A program made the translations under genes and the position numbers. From Typha latifolia (Eukaryota > Streptophyta > Magnoliopsida > Poales > Typhaceae), in the NCBI GenBank assembly GCA_019914945.1, contig CM034099.1:17014704-17078703 (forward strand): 64,000 nt of DNA. Reading direction: 5' to 3'. Numbering within the stretch: the stretch's first letter is position 1; each line of letters starts with the position of its first letter. Below the pieces are notes generated by a model. The model had not been told where the DNA came from, made no database searches, and saw only the letters and a list, made by a program, of their open reading frames with translations. This document shows, one piece after another, positions 61,334 through 64,000 of the stretch.

Positions 61334-64000
61334 GAGATAGAGAGCTGGAGAAGGGTGATATCCTTAGAGAATCTTCGTCTCTCTAAGGGCGCCACAGCCA
61401 CTACATATATCTAACATTAACGAAGAATTAGATATGCACAAAACTATGCTCGTAATTATTAACTAAGTTCAATAGCTAAATCGGACAAGTTCGAAGATAA
61501 TCGAAGATATTATGGTATCAAGAGGACCAGTCTTTTTTTAATCATAATAATAGGCTCTTGATTTAATTAACCATCCTGGCGCGACCTCTTGACTAGTTTG
61601 AACGGTTCAAGATTCTACTGGTGGTCGAAATCATTTTCTTTTCTCGGTGTTCAGAAAGACCGACTCTGGAATCGGATATCTTAATATCTTGGTAAATTTC
61701 TCGACCCAACTTCTATTCATTGTAGAGTAGCATATTTCTTCTATTCAACTGATAAAGTTAATAAAGTAGATCATCAGAATAAATCGGGTCATGCTCAGAT
61801 GATTAAAAAGACTTATGTTGTGTAAATCTCTTTGGGATCGAATCCATTTTTTTTTCCTTCTGATGAACTTGAGTTGCCAATTAAGTGATGAATACGTCAT
61901 CGTTCTTACGTCAGGCCCTATCACGTAGTGGATGACCATGGCCTGGAATTTCTAAAGCCAACCAGTAGGCTTGTCAAAATAATCGACCCGGCTCAAGCCC
62001 GGCTCAAAAATAAGCCGAGCTTAATTATAGGTTCGAAATTAAATTCAAGCCGATAAAGCTATATATATATATATAAACAAAAGTAATATGAACCATTAAA
62101 TCCAGCTATTCTCTCTTCATAGTTAAATTGAGCTTTATTTTAAGTTTGATTAAGCCTAAATTAATTTTTAAACTTGTTTGACTTAAAAATTGTTTAATAT
62201 TGATAATACTTAAAATTATTAATTGAGTAGCTCATTTAAACTTGAGCTCGGCTCGGATTTAAAATTAGCGCAAATTAAAATAATTCTAATTCAAACTCGA
62301 TAGGAAGTCTGTGCTCAAAATTCATTTCAGTCTAATCTTGATTAAAGCCAGGCTCGCTTCGGCTCATTTACAACCCTACCAACAAAACTGACACCTGCCC
62401 TAGTTGCATTAAATATTTTATCCCCACTAATTGCATCCTTTGTCTTCGACTCATTTGTCCCGTATGCTTTTTCCCTTTTTATTTTTATAAATAATTATTC
62501 TAAATTGTTGCTCACTTTTATATTTTATGTTTTATTTTTTATTTTTTAGTTCAGTATGAAAAATATTAAATAGTCATTGCACCCTTATTTTTTTTTTATT
62601 AAAATAAAAATAAATTTTTTTAGGGGGTACAAAATTAGTTATGTGACACCAATGGAAGATATATTTCAGAAAATAAAATTTCATAATTAAGTAGGGCAAA
62701 GTGTTATGAAAAAGAAGGAAGTGGGCTATGTGAAAAACGGACAACAATATTGGAGTCTAGCTAGATGCAATTGTTTCTTATTTTCAATTTTAATACTTGC
62801 ACAAGCATGAAATTATATTTTCATACTCGAATAAATTTCCCTACTTGTTATAGTACTCATCAGTCCTACGTTGTATCATCTTGTTCGCACGCTGAAATGA
62901 TGCTTCATCTTGCAAGTAATGGATTCGTCATTAGTGTATAAACATTTCTACTATATTTTATGCCACGTGAAACCAAACTTAGAGCTGAAATATCATTAGT
63001 TGTTGCATAGAATCTAATTAACTACTACGAAATTAATTAAATGTCCATCTAATTAAAGTGGGGCATGTACTTCATCCTTAACAGACGTATGATGCTGCCG
63101 TGGCTGACATAACCATCACGGCTTATCGATCATCGTACGTGGACTTCACGTTGCCATACATGGCAACCGCTGTATCGATCGCTGTGCCATTGAGGGACGA
63201 GAGGACGAAGAACGCCTGGGTCTTCCTCAAGCCACTAAATAAAGACTTGTGGTTGGTCAGCGGAGCCTTCTTTGTCCTCACTGGATTCGTCGTCTGGATT
63301 TTAGAACACCGGATCAACGAAGTGTTTAGGGGCGAACCCTCTCACCAATTCGGCACCGTCTTCTACTTCACTTTCTCAACTCTCGTCTTTGCTCACAGTT
63401 AAGTCGATCATGTTACTTTTCTGTCTTCTCTCATCTCTTGTTAACATGAGAAAGTTTAATTAGCTAAGTAACAAGTTGTATAATAGTGAGGTATTAACAT
63501 ATTAGATCATAATCACACTGGGATCAAAATTGTTAAAATGCATATGTTTGATAGGCAGTCTTACATAAGTTAATTTTGAATAGTTGGCTCATAGTTAAGT
63601 TATATTAAGGAACGTGTTGTGTTACTAGTTAGCTCGATCACACGCTGCTACTCGTGTATTTAGCTCATCCATTATGCTCAGTTAAGCCCATAAATCGACC
63701 TACTTCTTTTGTAATTCTCTTCCCACTTTTCGCAATTTAATTCTATGATCAGTTAACTAGTCAATTGCCTTACATTTGTTAACTCTTTGGATGGGTGCAG
63801 GGGAGAACATGGTTAGCAATCTGTCCAAGTTTGTTGTGATCATATGGGTATTTGTGGTGCTCATCTTGCAATCCAGTTACACAGCCAGTTTGACCTCAAT
63901 GCTCACAGTCCAACAGCCTGTAGCAACTCTGAACGACTTCAGTGAGCTGAAGAACAGTGGACAAAATGTTGGCTACCTTGTGGACTCCTTCGTGAAAGAG
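59266..64000 (+). CDS. GLR: Glutamate-receptor-like channel, gene D of the cluster (cut by window end)
   Basis: Exons 59266-59518, 59603-60933, 63085-63397 and 63801 to beyond 64000 parallel those of gene C, with the same phases and sizes (253, 1331 and 313 nt). The start [14 protein letters not shown] matches the gene C start. The signal peptide, amino-terminal ligand domain, S1 ([14 protein letters not shown]), M1, pore ([16 protein letters not shown]) and M3 with [10 protein letters not shown] are all open. The frame runs off the window in S2 at [10 protein letters not shown]. In the S1 end the usual ANRSS reads AYRSS; the ligand-binding Arg is kept. Exon 2 is very close to that of gene C, exon 3 less so. 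Intron 2 (60934-63084) carries an hAT-like insert absent from C. M4 and the tail lie outside the window, so intactness is not fully shown. Confidence 0.92.
61289..61332. repeat. (CT)22 microsatellite in intron 2 of gene D
   Basis: It is the counterpart of the longer CT run in gene C intron 2, with nearly identical flanks (AACATTAGCCT before it). Confidence 0.95.
61966..62378. mobile_element. hAT-like element in intron 2 of gene D, with an empty site in gene C
   Basis: The left end reads TAGGCTTGTCAAAATAATCG. The right end, reverse-complemented, reads TAGGGTTGTAAATGAGCCGA. The flanking 8-mers CCAACCAG (61958-61965) and CCAACAAA (62379-62386) agree at six of eight positions. In gene C the matching DNA runs from TTTCTAAAGCC (51847) straight into CTGGCCTAGTT (51870 onward) without an insert. 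Arms are GGCTCAAG/GAGCTCGG-like; no protein is encoded. Confidence 0.75.
63398..63800. other. Intron 3 of GLR gene D
   Basis: A 403-nt AT-rich intron separating the pore from M3, with no further feature seen. Confidence 0.8.

Overview
The window reads as nuclear DNA of a flowering plant. The genes have short GT-AG introns, a cytosolic-type tRNA-Lys, plant-only families (CONSTANS-like, GLUTAMINE DUMPER, GLR channels) and plant copia and hAT-like transposons. Several genes begin with very GC-rich exons (phosphoglycerate dehydrogenase exon 1, the CONSTANS-like gene, GLUTAMINE DUMPER, exons 1-2 of three GLR genes) and sit in AT-rich flanks. That gradient is typical of commelinid monocots such as palms, bananas, gingers and their relatives. 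The species cannot be named from the sequence alone.

Layout. 1-907 (+): 3' end of an ecdysoneless/SGT1-family gene. 3140-6228 (+): complete plastid D-3-phosphoglycerate dehydrogenase, five exons. 7711-8742 (+): CONSTANS-like transcription factor (two B-boxes and a CCT domain) with a 75-nt in-frame intron. 11039-11111 (+): tRNA-Lys(UUU). 12382-12870 (-): GLUTAMINE DUMPER-type membrane protein. 13-17.8 kb: gene-poor, with an LTR-like relic. 17807 to the window end: a cluster of four glutamate-receptor-like (GLR) channel genes, all on + and called A to D here. A PEPR-type LRR receptor kinase (31851-35408) lies between A and B, and a deleted Ty1/copia element (44099-46854) lies between B and C.

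The GLR cluster is the main interest. A (17807-28231) is AT-rich, has four coding exons and carries four-kilobase intron 2 filled with hAT-like elements, one nested inside another. B, C and D are a younger tandem series with GC-rich exons 1-2 and five coding exons. B (37467-41841) is a pseudogene: it has a 1-nt deletion in exon 2, a 2-nt deletion that truncates the tail, and about 1.3 kb of inserted DNA, including a reversed copia gag relic, between its coding start and the segment matching the promoters of C and D. C (49411-55089) is intact and predicts 942 residues. D (59266 onward) is intact as far as the window goes. C and D are close to identical across the end of exon 2 and the start of intron 2 but clearly more different in exon 3, a patchwork that suggests gene conversion. 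Two hAT-like elements are each present in only one of C and D, so the other copy serves as the empty site.

Functionally, GLRs are amino-acid-gated calcium-permeable channels, PEPRs sense danger peptides and act through calcium influx, GLUTAMINE DUMPER proteins promote amino-acid export, and phosphoglycerate dehydrogenase starts plastid serine synthesis. Whether these neighbours are co-regulated cannot be seen here. Exon coordinates were read by eye from splice consensus, reading phase and comparison among the paralogs; no alignment or database search was run.
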